64,000 nucleotides of DNA from Stictocephala bisonia (lineage: Eukaryota > Arthropoda > Insecta > Hemiptera > Membracidae). This document shows positions 35,236 through 46,690 of the stretch, piece by piece; positions within the stretch are counted from its first letter, which is position 1; each line of letters begins with the position of its first letter. The position numbers were made by a program, and so were the translations under genes. The notes beneath the pieces were generated by a model that had not been told where the DNA came from, did no database searches, and worked only from the letters and a program-made list of their open reading frames with translations. The stretch lies in contig JAQJVL010000160.1 of assembly GCA_035578905.1 (NCBI GenBank), positions 1,153,560-1,217,559 on the forward strand, written 5' to 3'.

Positions 35236-35542
35236 TGATTTTAATTTAATGGTGATTGTTTTTGGTAGACCACATTTACTTACTCAGACAGAAATTATTC
35301 AAAAAGGTGAACACATTAGTCTTATAATAGTAATTGAGGATTACCGAAATCGATTACCATAATATTTGTACATGTTGTATTTATATTTTAGTAATTATGT
35401 GTTTCGTGAAATGTTTTCGTATATCTACTAACACGAAAAATATTAATTAATGAACTATAACAATTGTAAACCTATGGCCTTTTTCTATCTGATTCAGGGC
35501 AAGTTGTAAATTACTATCACTTATCAGATCATCTGATTTCAG
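35236..35542 (+). other. end of intron 5: no feature
   Basis: AT-rich, ending in the GATTTCAG acceptor. Confidence 0.55.
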
Positions 35543-35665
35543 TTGTGTAAATTGATGTCAGAGGGAGAATGGACTGTTGAAAGAGACGAGGATCTGACCG
35601 CTCCTTATGCCTTCCACGATACCACCTGGTTGGCATTTGACGACCCCACAAGTGTCTCTATTAAG
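35543..35665 (+). CDS. GH18-like gene, 'PYA..W..FDD' exon
   Basis: Forty-one codons, phase 0 at both ends: LCKLMSEGEWTVERDEDLTA, then PYAFHDTTWLAFDDPTSVSI. It matches the conserved GH18 stretch 'PYAYxxxQWVxFDDxxSIxxK' before strand 8, including the structural Trp and Asp-Asp. The donor is AAG/GTTTGT. This is the clearest family match in the gene. Confidence 0.9.
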
Positions 35666-36590
35666 GTTTGTGACATAAAATCAATCATTGAAAAACTAAT
35701 TACAGTAAAATGTCATCTCTTAGTTTATATATTGTTTCATGTATAAATTTTCTTTCATTTAGATGATTGTTTATTTTTTATATATAATACTACTTTGTAC
35801 CTTAATTTCATAATTCGAATGTTGTTTTTCCTCTGAACTCTGTCAATTTATTTTATATTTTACTTAAACATCGTCCACACAGCTATATAAAAATCCATTG
35901 AATGGAATAATGCAAACAGAAAATAAAATCAAAATTACTAGATGATTACAGCGTTAAATAATGAAATGAGTTTATTCTTATAATATAATTTTCATTTTGA
36001 ATATGTACATAATATTCCTGCAGGAAATTCACTGAAGAATAAGCCAATACCAACTTTGAAATATTTCAATTTAGATAAATATCAGAACATTTATATATTA
36101 TTTATTAAGTTTTATTTAATTATTATTAGTGGAATATTTCGTTAATTTTATTATTTTTAATTTATTTGTATATTTTTTAACTTAATTTTTTTAGCTTATG
36201 GAATGTTTAAATATTGTAAAATTAATAAATAATAGTGACTATATATATTCCAAAATTTAAATATTTGGTTGAATTTCCATATAATAACAATGAAGTAGTG
36301 AACCTACGATATGGACATAGTTTCAACGATTTTCACAAATATTCGTACACAATATTACAATATTTTCACAAACGAATCTACAGGTAATTGAATATCCAAA
36401 AATTTGTTTGTCTCGTTACAAATTTTATGATAAATTCGTAAATAATATTAGCCTGTTGTGCACAAAAAATGAATTAACAGTTTTATAACTTGGCAATCAG
36501 CCAAATTCTAGCAATAATTTAAGATTTAAGATTTTGATAGGTTATAAATAGTGTCAATACATCATAAATATGTTTTACATCAAGAGTCGT
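35666..36590 (+). other. intron 6, left part: no feature
   Basis: AT-rich intron without supported content. Confidence 0.55.
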
Positions 36591-36591
36591 C

Positions 36592-36732
<141 letters not shown>

Positions 36733-36885
36733 CTCTCATGCTTCGATATACAATTTTAAATATTTAGCGATCGGTCTATAGAATTAGTTTCTATTTTATT
36801 AATATTAAAATTTTGTGTTTAACAGATTTCAATATAAAATGTGTAAGTATTCTTTAAATGGCAAGTAATTCAAGCTATTTCACAG

Positions 36886-37093
36886 GGAAAGTACGTCCTG
36901 TTGAGAGATCTAGCTGGTGCCGCTGTCAGCGCTGCAGACACCGAGGACTGGGCAAACAAATGTGGAGCTTCAGGACCCACACTGCTGAAGACCTTGCATG
37001 ATACTTTTACAAACATCGCTCGTAAGACAAGGGCCGCTCAGCTGGTCAGCTTACAGGAACAGCTGCATGAGGCTGGACACTTCTCATACTCAG
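36886..37093 (+). CDS. GH18-like gene, strand-8 exon
   Basis: The exon starts after TTTCACAG and reads GKYVLLRDLAGAAVSAADTE then DWANKCGASGPTLLKTLHDT. It aligns with the GH18 strand 8 region 'GLGGAMxWSxDxDDFxGxCG..PLLxxI'. The conserved barrel-floor Trp is replaced (Ala-Ala-Val-Ser-Ala-Ala-Asp). It ends with one leftover base at TCAG/GTGAGT. Its last 63 bases are the first copy of a 77-bp tandem repeat that includes the donor. Confidence 0.88.
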
Positions 37094-37311
37094 GTGAGTC
37101 ACCACTAGGGCCGCTCAGATGGTCAGCTTACAGGAACAGCTGCATGAGGCTGGACACTTCTCATACTCAGGTGAGTCACCACTAGGGCCGCTCAGATGGT
37201 CAGCTTACAGGAACAGCTGCATGAGGTTGGACACTTCTCATACTCAGGTGAGTCACCACTAGGGCCGCCCAACTGGTCAGCTTACAGAAACAGCTGCATG
37301 AGGTTGGACAC
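37031..37311 (+). repeat. 77-bp tandem repeat duplicating an exon end and its splice donor
   Basis: Copies begin at 37031, 37108, 37185 and 37262 (GGGCCGCTCAGNTGGTCAGC). Copies 1-3 each carry CTCAG/GTGAGT, so there are donors at 37094, 37171 and 37248. Copy 4 stops about 50 bases in, before its donor. Differences between copies are few, so the duplication is recent. Only the first donor keeps the frame into the next exon. Confidence 0.92.
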
Positions 37312-37799
37312 AGGCATATATATATAATGCATAAAATTATATCTACATAAATTTTTTGTGTCACTTTTTGATTTTTTTAGGAGATACATTTTTTTTAAAT
37401 AATGTTACTTGTAACTTGAATGATTTATTTACTAATTTTTAATTTATTCGACAGATTCTCCTCTGACATCACACAGATAATCATACTCCGTTTAAATATT
37501 TCACTGGTTTAATTATGTCGTCAACCATCCAAGACACATGCAGTTTTTATTAAATTAAACATTTCTGTTGTCATTTATTTTAATAAAAGAGATAAAAGTT
37601 TTTATTAGTAATAAAAGAATGCCAGTATCTTCTACTTAGATCAGTTTAGGTATTGTTCATTGAAGTTTTCGTATAGAATCTGATTAGGCTTTAATAATGC
37701 ACTTAACTCAGATTGTAATTTTTTAAAACTGTATTTAGTTTTGTTCTTGGAGAAATATAAAATTACACTCGATCTAATATGTACTTATGTCCCATCCAG
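37312..37799 (+). other. intron 7, right part: no feature
   Basis: AT-rich up to the CCCATCCAG acceptor. Confidence 0.55.
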
Positions 37800-37938
37800 G
37801 TGACATCCACCTATCGCCCTACCGTATCGTGCGAGTGGTGGATCGTGCAGGATCTATCCACGTGGTCAGGAAGGAAGCCAAGACGGAGTTCGAGTGTTCC
37901 CGCCAAGGGTACTTCCGTCACCCAAGCGGATGTAACAG
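37800..37938 (+). CDS. GH18 end and first half of ChtBD2-1
   Basis: The first two bases complete Gly. The frame reads DIHLSPYRIVRVVDRAGSIH, then VVRKEAKTEFECSRQGYFRH and PSGCN. The last part is the start of a peritrophin-A domain: first Cys, 'GxFxHPxxC', second Cys. The intron splits the domain right after the second Cys-Asn. The donor is ACAG/GTGAAA, leaving two bases. Confidence 0.88.
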
Positions 37939-38016
37939 GTGAAAATAGCTGCTCGGCACCCAAGAGCAGGGATGAAAATAGCTAAATATATCTTGTTCAA
38001 TGTGATATTCATAGTC

Positions 38017-38393
38017 ACAGTTTTACATTTAAGAGTCTGCAGAGGCTGTCCACCATGTTGGCTTTAATCCCATAAGAATAATGTTATTTGCGAACCGGAC
38101 ATACGAGCACGCGTATCCAAAACTATACAGTTGAGTTTAAGTGGATTTTCCCAAACAATAGCATTTCATCAAAATTTAAATTGCACGTTGGAATTGCTTT
38201 GCGAATGATTCATATTTAGTTTTATAGAAGAAAATATTTAAAAAAATATTTATTTTTCAAGTTTTTATTTTAACCTATTTTTCAAAACTAGGCGTTTTTA
38301 TTCAAAATATCAAAAGCAAATCCAATGGGCAATATGATGACGTTTAAAATGACACCTCATATACAATAATCTATATTTATAAAAGAGGATGTT

Positions 38394-38460
<67 letters not shown>

Positions 38461-39129
38461 TTGAAGTTTATGCGCTGCCAAACCATCCAACCGATCGCCA
38501 TGAAACTTTAGGATGTTGTCCTGTATACTCCCGAGATCGTTTCTGTGAAGTTTGATGCAGATCCGTCCACAGGGTCCCGCCCCACGGACTCCTAAAGATC
38601 CCATGTTATTCAAATGGAGAATCTGAATTGTTTACAAAAAACATATGACTGTGTGGTTTAATGTGGTTTCACATGCCATAAGCAGATTGAAGTTCTCACA
38701 ACAACAGTACTGTATATGTTTTGATTTATTGTAGTTCTACATTTCACCTTGAGAGTGTAGCACACACTACTTTTACTTGATCAGGTGATCTGTATTTGGT
38801 ATTAACCTTTTTTCCTCGGTAATTAAAACATGTGGTGAAACATGAAAATAAAAAATAAATAATTATTTGTTTTGCAGTTTACTTTTTATGACATGCCTCC
38901 TAAAAAATCTAATATTGGTAGAAAAAGCAAAAATGCTCGAATTCTTTCAGCTATTAGGTTCTAAATCAAACTCAATATTATGACCGGCGAAGCGGGTGGG
39001 TACAGCTAGTACACCATAATTTTGGTCAATAAATAATGAAAAAAATATGGATTCGTAAATAACATTGTTCTTATGAGATTACAACCAACATGGCCGACAA
39101 CCTCTGCAGACTCTTAAGGATACACTGTT
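38017..39129 (+). mobile_element. TIR MITE interrupted by a Helitron
   Basis: The left end (AAGAGTCTGCAGAGGCTGTC at 38029, then CCATGTTGGCTTTAATCCCA) and the right end (AACCAACATGGCCGACAACC at 39087, then TCTGCAGACTCTTAAGGATA) are reverse complements over about 65 bases each. Without the 640-base Helitron at 38370-39009 the MITE is ~470 bases long. It belongs to the family of 13156-13612. Confidence 0.75.
38370..39009 (+). mobile_element. non-autonomous Helitron
   Basis: It begins TCTATATTTATAAAAGAGG after an A and ends ACCGGCGAAGCGGGT, then a short spacer and CTAG followed by T. This is the Helitron pattern: 5' TC, a 3' hairpin about 10 bases before CTRR, and insertion between A and T. It contains a (TA)n tract at 38396-38442 and (GT)n at 38443-38460. 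No Rep/helicase coding is present. Confidence 0.75.
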
Positions 39130-39781
39130 GTGTAAAAAGGCAATATACAGTACATAAGAGGAGTTTTCAAGTAATTCTCTAATTTGCAGGAATGTGTATT
39201 AATTTTTAATCTTCTTGTTTTATATTTCACTGTTTAGCTATATCTTAAAAATTTTAAACACTAACCTACAACAAAACTATTGAAAATATAACTCTTAACC
39301 TTTTTTAAAAAAAATAAAAAAAAAGGTTTTTGTTTAAAAAATAAATACGGTGGATAACAAATTGTAATTTACATTCTTATGTCCTTAAAAGGAACAGTAG
39401 AAAAAGCAAAAATATCTTGATTAATGTGTATTTATTTGTTTGTATATACTCTTATATATTTTAGGGAGACTCATCTTCTTAACAATTCTGACATACTTCC
39501 ATTCAAGGCTAGGATTCACACCTGAACAATCTAGGTTTCAGGCTCAAAGTTCTGACGCATTAGACTATCAGCTCTCCCACAATACTTGACCAATTTTTCA
39601 AAAACTTATGATTTTTAAGAAACTGTGTTCAGCTCTTAGGATATGTTCAAATACATATTAAGTTTTCTGAGAGAACTTCAGTAGGTACGTTTTGTCAAAT
39701 GTCATTAGGACGCAACATTTGTAATCAACTGATGTGTTTATAGTTCTTATCGCCCGTAACAATCATACCTTTGTGTTCCAG
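39130..39781 (+). other. intron 8, right part: with SINE-like head
   Basis: AT-rich apart from the tRNA-like segment at 39490-39590. Confidence 0.5.
39490..39590 (-). mobile_element. tRNA-derived SINE head, minus strand
   Basis: On the minus strand GAGCTGATAGTCTAATGCGT looks like an A-box region and GGTGTGAATCCTAGCC like a B box. The arms do not pair as in an intact tRNA. It is related to 26735-26820. Confidence 0.55.
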
Positions 39782-39924
39782 ATTCTACCGGTGCGTTAAG
39801 TTCAACCAATACTCACCTGATTTCACCGTATTCGAATACGACTGTCCCGCCGGTCTGGCTTTCGACGAGACAGTGGAGGTTTGTGTATGGCCCGGATCTC
39901 TCGCCGACGGTGGAGCTTGCCAAG
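39782..39924 (+). CDS. second half of ChtBD2-1
   Basis: The first base completes Arg. The frame reads FYRCVKFNQYSPDFTVFEYD, then CPAGLAFDETVEVCVWPGSL and a final Gly-Gly-Ala-Cys-Gln. It has the third to sixth Cys of the peritrophin-A pattern, the aromatic residues 'FYxC' and 'FEYxCPxGLxFD', and the usual Trp-Pro after Cys5. With the previous exon it forms a full six-Cys chitin-binding domain. The donor is CAAG/GTAAGT with one base left over. Confidence 0.92.
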
Positions 39925-40477
39925 GTAAGTTGTACTTCGAGCATAAACGTATTTCAGTTGAAGCCAGCACTAGTGCTAGACTGCACTAATTAATCAAACT
40001 ACTAGCACATAAATTCTTATAAAATGAAATATACGTAAGAAGTAATAAATAGTCAAGGGTTCAACTCAGTAATTTACTAAAAGGTTTTGTTAAAACTGAA
40101 CTGAAGCCTTATTATACAGAGAGTTAGAATTCACACAGAAAAACTAATGATATCTTAATTATTTTCAAATATCACCAAGTTTTAGATGATGAGATTACAG
40201 TTTACCTTAAGGGGGTGGGGCGGGAGGGGTCTGTTGCCTTTGATCCATTCTTTGTAAGAAAAATGGTAAACAAATAAGCCCCATTTATTACATATTCTCC
40301 AATAAAATTATGTTTTATTCGTAATTTTTTGCGGTATTTTAACCTCTTCCAGGGCAAATTTCCTCGATGTAGGCTGGGAATTAAGCCAGTTGCATCTAAA
40401 AAAAAATCCATTGCAAGTTGTTTAAGTGAATAAAATACAAGCTAGAAGCAGGTTAACTATCTCAACACATACCGTAT
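39925..40477 (+). other. intron 9, left part: G-quadruplex motif
   Basis: GGGGGTGGGGCGGGAGGGG at 40211-40229 has four G runs with one-base loops, on the transcribed-sense strand. The rest is AT-rich without content. Confidence 0.6.
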
Positions 40478-40734
40478 TGTGACGTTTTTACGTCCTAATT
40501 TATAAATAATTAATCGCTATGTGGGTTTTACAAATAAGCAACACGTTGTACTAAACAATTACTAAATTTATTAAATCTATAAAATTAACTTATTATAATT
40601 AAATGGATTAATTCCTTAACTTTAACTATTGTGAAAAGTACAATTTACTATTTACTATTAACTGTACTGTACTATTTACTATTAACTGTAGGCCTACTTT
40701 TACAGTTAAACTAATTTATATTTACTATCTTAGA

Positions 40735-40945
40735 TGGCATCAATAATTACAACTACTAATTGCAAAGTGACGTTACTAAATTCCTTTCTTTTAATTACAA
40801 TTCCTAGCTCTATAAAGTGGCTTTCCTAGATTCTCTACTATTATTTACAATTACTAACTATAAAGTGACTCTACTAGATTTCCTACTATTATTTACAATT
40901 ACTGACTACGAAGTGACTTTACTAGATTCCCTACTACCTACAGTC
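40735..40945 (+). repeat. ~58-bp degenerate tandem repeat
   Basis: About four units share TTACAATTACTAACTATAAA, then GTGACTTTACTAGATTCC and CTACTATTA. They lie within the probable LTR. Confidence 0.65.
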
Positions 40946-41137
40946 CAATGCTAACAGTTCACTCACAGTTTCTTCAGTGTCCCTTCAGAAGTCGTCCACA
41001 AGTACCGCACTGCTCCTTCGTTGATCCCCACAACGAACCACTCACCGGTAACTTCTCCGTAGACCACTTCACTATACTCGGACACTTCACGCTCACTGCA
41101 GAACTGTCGCCGCAAACACCCGGGCTGTAGGCTCTAG

Positions 41138-41184
41138 ACTCACTGACTGACTGACTGACTGACTGACTGACCGACTGACTGACT
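41138..41184. repeat. (CTGA)n microsatellite
   Basis: About eleven copies of the tetranucleotide CTGA with one CCGA variant. Confidence 0.9.
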
Positions 41185-41671
41185 GCGCTGGTATCCGAGC
41201 CGTATATATCACCTGCAGGTCTCCATCTAGAAGCTTCTTGAAGAGGTAAAGGGGCGTTCATGCGTAAGCCATTGTGCCCCAAAGGTTGTAAACAAGCAGG
41301 GCAGGTGGTCAGCGACCCATCTATTACTTCCGCATCACCAGTTCCCAGGATTGAGGCCACTTTGGACGTCACAGTATTAATGTCATTAAATGTGCCAGAG
41401 ATCACATAAAAGACACTCGAAATTGTTTAATTATAGTATATCTTAATGTTCACAAGTTTACCACAGTCCTGGAAGTAAAGAATTCGATTGCTTAGCATAC
41501 TGTATTTTAAATTTTACTTTAATGTTTGTGATTAATAGTTGTATAGAAAATAATTATTTAATAGCTTTCCACACAATTATCAGTGTTGTGTGAGTGAAAT
41601 ATAGGCCAACTTCATTATCGTTGACCCCGTAACGACTTGTACCTATATCGCTTGTACTTCTTCCTCTCCAG

Positions 41672-41915
41672 GGTCCAGTGAGATCGCCCCAGTGCCACGC
41701 AGCCGTTACGTCTGTCCTCAGGTCGCCGGGTACTACGCTGACCCCGAGAACTGCAGATGGTTCTTCGCCTGTCTGGATCACCAAGGTGACGGCTCACCCT
41801 TGACCGCCTACGAGTTCCGCTGTCCCTTTGGCCTCGTCTTTGACGAGCAGGCGCTTGTCTGTAACTGGCCCTGGCTGGTTCCGGGATGTGGCGGTGCTGG
41901 AGTGTACAGTGCCAG
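41672..41915 (+). CDS. ChtBD2-2 exon
   Basis: The first two bases complete Gly. The frame reads SSEIAPVPRSRYVCPQVAGY, then YADPENCRWFFACLDHQGDG, then FRCPFGLVFDEQALVCNWPW and a final Cys-Gly-Gly. It has all six Cys of a peritrophin-A domain, with 'WFFAC' at the aromatic position and 'CPFGLVFDE', 'CNWP' near the end. The whole domain lies in one exon, unlike the first domain. Donor GCCAG/GTAAGG, two bases left. Confidence 0.93.
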
Positions 41916-43439
41916 GTAAGGGAGAGTAAACGATTTATCAGAGGGCATCTTATTATGATTAAAACTAATCAGAGATATATTGTAGACACGTAACTGCAAA
42001 GAAACCGTCGGGTACGAGAACTTAGGGGAACATATCCACTCAAAACGTATTTTTATTTCTTTTTTATCTTAACTTTAGGTCCTACAATTCTTTTTCTAGA
42101 CAAACCATTGAGTTCTTGTGCTGGAATTTTTGTACATTATATTTTATAATCCTTGTCTATGTAACCATTTTATGGTATTTTCTAGTTGTCAGTTGAGTTC
42201 TTTTTTTATTATTTACTATTACTTTCTTGAGGACTCCCGATTTGCCACCAGATGCTGTATTTGAAACGTATAGAACCGCAAATCTACTGAGCCATTATCT
42301 ATGTACAGTTTGCTGGGTCTTTTTGATAAAGTTATTTTTAATTTTGTAAAGGTATTTTGTATGTATAATTTTTGCTCTTTACAGCTTGCAAATTACAACT
42401 CAAATGTACTTAGACCTACATTTTTATTCTATACAATTTAAATAACAATAGTAACATTATAAAGTTTGATGCTATGATGACACGCATTTTATTTCATTCT
42501 AACCATCCGACGCTGTACTAACACACTAAGCATTTGATTGAAAATTACCCTTGAAATGTTTTTTTTGCATTCTATAAAATGTTAGAAGAAATTAGTTTTT
42601 TGAGTTGTTATTCTTATTTCAAAACCATAATTTTACCACCAACCGTATGCTAAAAATTGGACATTCTCTCTCCTAATTCAAACAATTTTATGAGCGAGTT
42701 ATATTTCAACGATTTATATACCACAACGACTATAATTATTTTAAAAACGACTGGTGTACTCCACCACCATATTCATATAAACATATAAACTGACCCAATT
42801 TATAAAAACAAATATTTTATTTAAGAGGACCCATTCACAAATACGGACGTTTTACTTTCACATTATAACCCAAAACGACCCACGGTGTAAATATAAGTGA
42901 AAATCATACCACGTGACGTGCTGCCGTCAATAAATATGCACGTGTACTATTCAGTTATGTGTCATATTCCTCTAATAAAACACTTAATACGGAAAGTATT
43001 AACATTAATCTAATTGCACATCTGTATATTGATGACCAACTGCTCGTAATAACTTACAATTATATTATGAATACATTACGTCAAGCTTCTAAGATTCAGT
43101 AAAAGTATTCTTAGTATAAAAGTCCAAGGTGACGTTATAGATGAGCGTGAGAACTGGCTCCAAGCCAAACAAAGAATCTTAGGGCATTTAGTAATTAGAT
43201 TCTTCATGTTGCTCCATAAAGTTTGTTTAATATTCCAGTTTGTTCCGCATGTGCATACAAGATAAATGATACAATTCATCAACATTTATCGTTAAATTAA
43301 ATATAAAATGCAAATAATTCATTTAGATTTTACCACTTACCTACTCAAGGTTGCCATCTTTGTAAGTTATTTGTTATCCTCTTGGACAGAGGATAAACGG
43401 AACGAATCATTTAAGCCTACACCACAAATAGTCATTAAA
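41916..43439 (+). other. intron 10, left part: no feature
   Basis: AT-rich intron sequence without supported content. Confidence 0.55.
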
Positions 43440-43765
43440 AACTAGGCGACACCCCTGCACGTTTTACGTGCCAACTCCGTAACTCACTCGTGTAATTTTG
43501 TTGTTTTCTTCAAATTGAACGCTTATCTTGGTAAAAAATTACCTCTAATATCAAGTTGAACCATCCTAAGGTATCACATGATAATAAAGGCTCTGATACG
43601 TGGGCATCTGGATATTTATTATATACCTTAAATTAGCTCTTTGAGAAAAGGTATTTTTAAATCCTTCCTTAGTACGTATCTAGAGCCTACAATAGATATT
43701 TGTGACAAGTTCCATTGTCCGAAGCCTTATAGTTCTTGAGATACTGTGATCACTCAGCAATAACT
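43440..43765 (+). repeat. dispersed repeat, copy 2
   Basis: GGCGACACCCCTGCACGTTT, and TTAAATTAGCTCTTTGAGAA to AAATCCTTCCTTAGTACGTA, match 20780-21310 in order. Confidence 0.5.
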
Positions 43766-44052
43766 ATTTGTGCAAATTAGTTTAGGAGGTTTTTGTTTAA
43801 TATAAACAATCAATTATAAGGTCACTAATAATAAATCACTATAAAATAGTATTGAACGTGATGTAAATAAGTTCGACCTATCTCATTATTGCCTATATTT
43901 TTCAAGGTTTTCGTAAAGACTTTTCTCTTCAAATTGGATTAATTTTCAGCCAACAATAACATTTGATGAGGTTAAGTGACAGAGAGGGCTGTGTATACAT
44001 AACCGCCTCCTGGAAAAATAAACGCGTTTAATTTCATTACATTTTAGAACCT

Positions 44053-44262
44053 GTTCGAACTTACAGAGGGCTATTCAACAACCGATGTTTTGTTTAGCCT
44101 ACTTACTAATGTCACAGAAGCACTACAAGACCATAAAAAATGTGCTTATGGGCTCTTTTTAGACCTTTCAAAGGCCTTTGATTTAGTCAACCATGCCCTA
44201 CATCTTTAAAAAAACTTGATTATCGTTTAGGAAATATATTCAAACACTATTCCGACTCTTCT
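44053..44262 (+). mobile_element. internal reverse-transcriptase fragment of a LINE
   Basis: A frame from about 44057 reads ELTEGYSTTDVLFSLLTNVT, then CAYGLFLDLSKAFDLVNHAL before a TAA at about 44206. 'FLDLSKAFDxVNH' is a core reverse-transcriptase motif of jockey-like LINEs. Only this internal segment remains, 40 bases before a host exon. Confidence 0.8.
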
Positions 44263-44299
44263 AGAGCTACCAATATACAGAAGTGATTTCTGTTAACAG

Positions 44300-44412
44300 G
44301 TTCACAGTGGGAGACTTCTACGAAGGAAGACACCGTCCAAGCTACGCTTCTTTGTCTGACGTTCACGTTTCTGGGGGTCGAATTGAAAACGTACCTGGTG
44401 GAGTGGTGCTGG
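44300..44412 (+). CDS. linker exon after ChtBD2-2
   Basis: The first base completes Arg. The frame reads FTVGDFYEGRHRPSYASLSD, then VHVSGGRIENVPGGVVL, with one leftover base at the donor G/GTAAGT. It links the second chitin-binding domain to the Gly-rich region. I recognise no domain. Phase and splice sites agree with both neighbours. Confidence 0.8.
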
Positions 44413-46039
44413 GTAAGTAAGAAATGAAGATATTTTCACACAATAGTGTTTTTAGATGGCGATAAGAAATAATAGTCCTTTCTATATGTAAAACATAGAG
44501 TTATTGGTGGTTATCTTCAATAAATAAAATATTAAAGCTGCAAGTATCCGTTGCCCATTGAACGGTAAATAGAAACGCATAAGGTTTAAAAGCTTCTTTT
44601 TTAACTTATAAAAATAAACTAAGTAAAAAATTATTTACATTAACTTAAACATTGAAAATTACATATTTTAAACTGTTATATAATTTAATGTGCGTTTAAT
44701 GGACAAAATAATATGGGTCGTTACTTGTCAGCGCTGACATTACGTGTACCCGAGTTTGAATGTTGTTTACTAAGAGGCCTATGAAAGATCGAATCACACC
44801 ATAGTTTTCCTCGTTTAATATTCCGTTATAAAATATGCGTTTAGTAATTTTATCCCAGTTGGAATAAAAAAGTTCCATTATTTTTACTAGTTTTCATTGT
44901 ACACCAACTTAACACTGATATTCTCAAAAGCCCATTAATGTATCACTTTTATATTGGAATGCGTATTTAACACAACATGCCTGTCAGTATTATAAAAGCT
45001 ATTCTAGTAATATGACGTTATGCGTATCCAATATACTCAAAAATATGATTCTTGAAAGGTTCCCGAATCTCTCAAATAATGTTTTTTTAATTATAATGAT
45101 CGTGTGATACGACAGCTGAATTTATAGACACGAGGATTTTTCTTAATATTTCAAGTTTGTCTTCATGTTGGTATCTTAATTGGTTGGACTTAATGAATAT
45201 CTTATATGGATTCAATATCTAATTCTTGTGAATATAAATAAAATAAATGCTATAATAAACACATTTCCAAGAAATTTAAAGTAATAACTGTTTCTGTATT
45301 ATTATATAATATTTTAACTTAGTAACGACTCACTCAAGTGGGTTGTAAGATTAGAAACAATTTAAAACTAAATTCGTGTTCACCTAAGACTTTTGAGAAG
45401 TTGAAATATACGAAGTTATCAAAGTCGTACGTGTGGCTGGGCTGCAAGTCCTTCAAGAGTCATTTGTACGTTGAGTAATTTGGCGGGCTTAGCGTGAGTC
45501 CTGAGTATGCAGGGCAGTTGACCATTTTCTTTTTATAACCTCTCCACCTTCAAACTAGTATTCGTTTACTCAACAACCCAGTTTAAAATATAGTTGTTAC
45601 TTTAGTGGAATACCTTATAGTTTAGCACATTTTGCAGTCCTAAAGTTATTTTACGCAAAATCGTTAAATACATTTTAACAGCTAAACCAAATTAAATAAC
45701 CCAATGAAATATTACCTCAGCCATTTAACAATACCACATTATAAATAAAATATACCCGATTCCGAAACCAAACACAGTGTATAGTTTGATAACAAGCATC
45801 CGACAAAAAGTGTATGAATTAAAGCCTACAAAAGTATATATACATTTTAAATAGATTATCTTATTTAATTGACCTACTAGCGAAAAAAAATTACAAAAAA
45901 TTATTATTACTAGCCATACAAAGTGAGTAAATAACAGCATTTATTGTTAATGTTGTAAAGATTTAACGTGGTTAAAACGGGAAATTGGAGAACGAATAGC
46001 AATTTGGATGTTATATAAGGTAAACATACATGTATACGT
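44413..46039 (+). other. intron 11, left part: no feature
   Basis: AT-rich intron without supported content. Confidence 0.55.
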
Positions 46040-46690
46040 AAAATTTAGGTTTAGGGGGTTACTCCAAGAGCAACCCAAGTTACAAATAGTCAATAGTATT
46101 ATTTTCCCTGCAATGTTGTATGCGCTTTCAGTCTTCGGAAATAGGTTATTCCTTGACAACACTGTCTCACTCCAAAGACTGCAAAACTCAGCCATTAGGT
46201 TAGTGCATGGTCTCAGGGAATATGACCATGTCAGTCAAGCTCCAATAAAGCATATATTTAGTTTGGAAGTGGCTTGTTTAGTCCAAAAGATTCTGTTATC
46301 TGCTACACCCACTTATTTGAGGAAAATGCTGCGGGCTCGTTCAGAGGTTAGAGAACGTTGCTCGCGCCAGGACAGCATGCTAGAGGTACCCTAAGTCAGA
46401 CTCAAGGTGGGAAGGAATGCTTTTTTTACTTTGCTCCCCAGATTTACAACGGAATTCAACAGAATTTCAAAGCACTCAGTTATGGATCTTTTAAAAATAA
46501 ACTTAAGCTACATTTGGAATATGATTATTTTAAAATTTAAATTGTGTAAAATATATTTTGTTTTGTGATTTTAGTCTAGTCCTTGGCCAATATACATGTA
46601 ATTTTTGTATGACTTGAGTTTTTTGAAAAACAACTGTATGTTGAAAAATGCTCCATATAAAGTCGTTATTTGTTTATTTATTTATGATTC
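46040..46690 (+). mobile_element. LINE reverse-transcriptase C-terminal fragment with frameshift
   Basis: The frame reads IVNSIIFPAMLYALSVFGN, then LQRLQNSAIRLVHGLREYDH, as in the C-terminal region of jockey/CR1-type proteins. It continues in another frame after about 46385 with FFYFAPQIYNGIQQNFKALS and FKNKLKLHLE. It ends in an AT-rich 3' region and a TTTGTTTATTTATTTATG tail at about 46666-46684. The frameshift marks a dead copy. Confidence 0.75.

Larger units (their letters stand above)
40478..41406 (-). mobile_element. probable solo LTR
   Basis: The segment begins TGTGACG and ends GATCACA, so either strand reads TG...CA. On the minus strand it has TATATACGGCTCGG followed by a CAGTCAGTCAG run, a plausible TATA box and arthropod initiator, then a GC-rich leader, then AT-rich ~58-bp repeats. 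That order fits a gypsy-type LTR. No target-site duplication is clear and no internal retrovirus-like coding is present, so the call is tentative. The 143-codon minus-strand frame is not supported as a gene. Confidence 0.45.

Noticed and set aside
38310..38613. His-Thr and Ile-Tyr repeat proteins on the minus strand
   Set aside because: They are translations of the (TA)n and (GT)n tracts inside the Helitron.
40974..41405. 143-codon minus-strand gene with Ser-Gln repeats
   Set aside because: The repeats come from a (CTGA)n tract and the region has the layout of an LTR promoter and leader.
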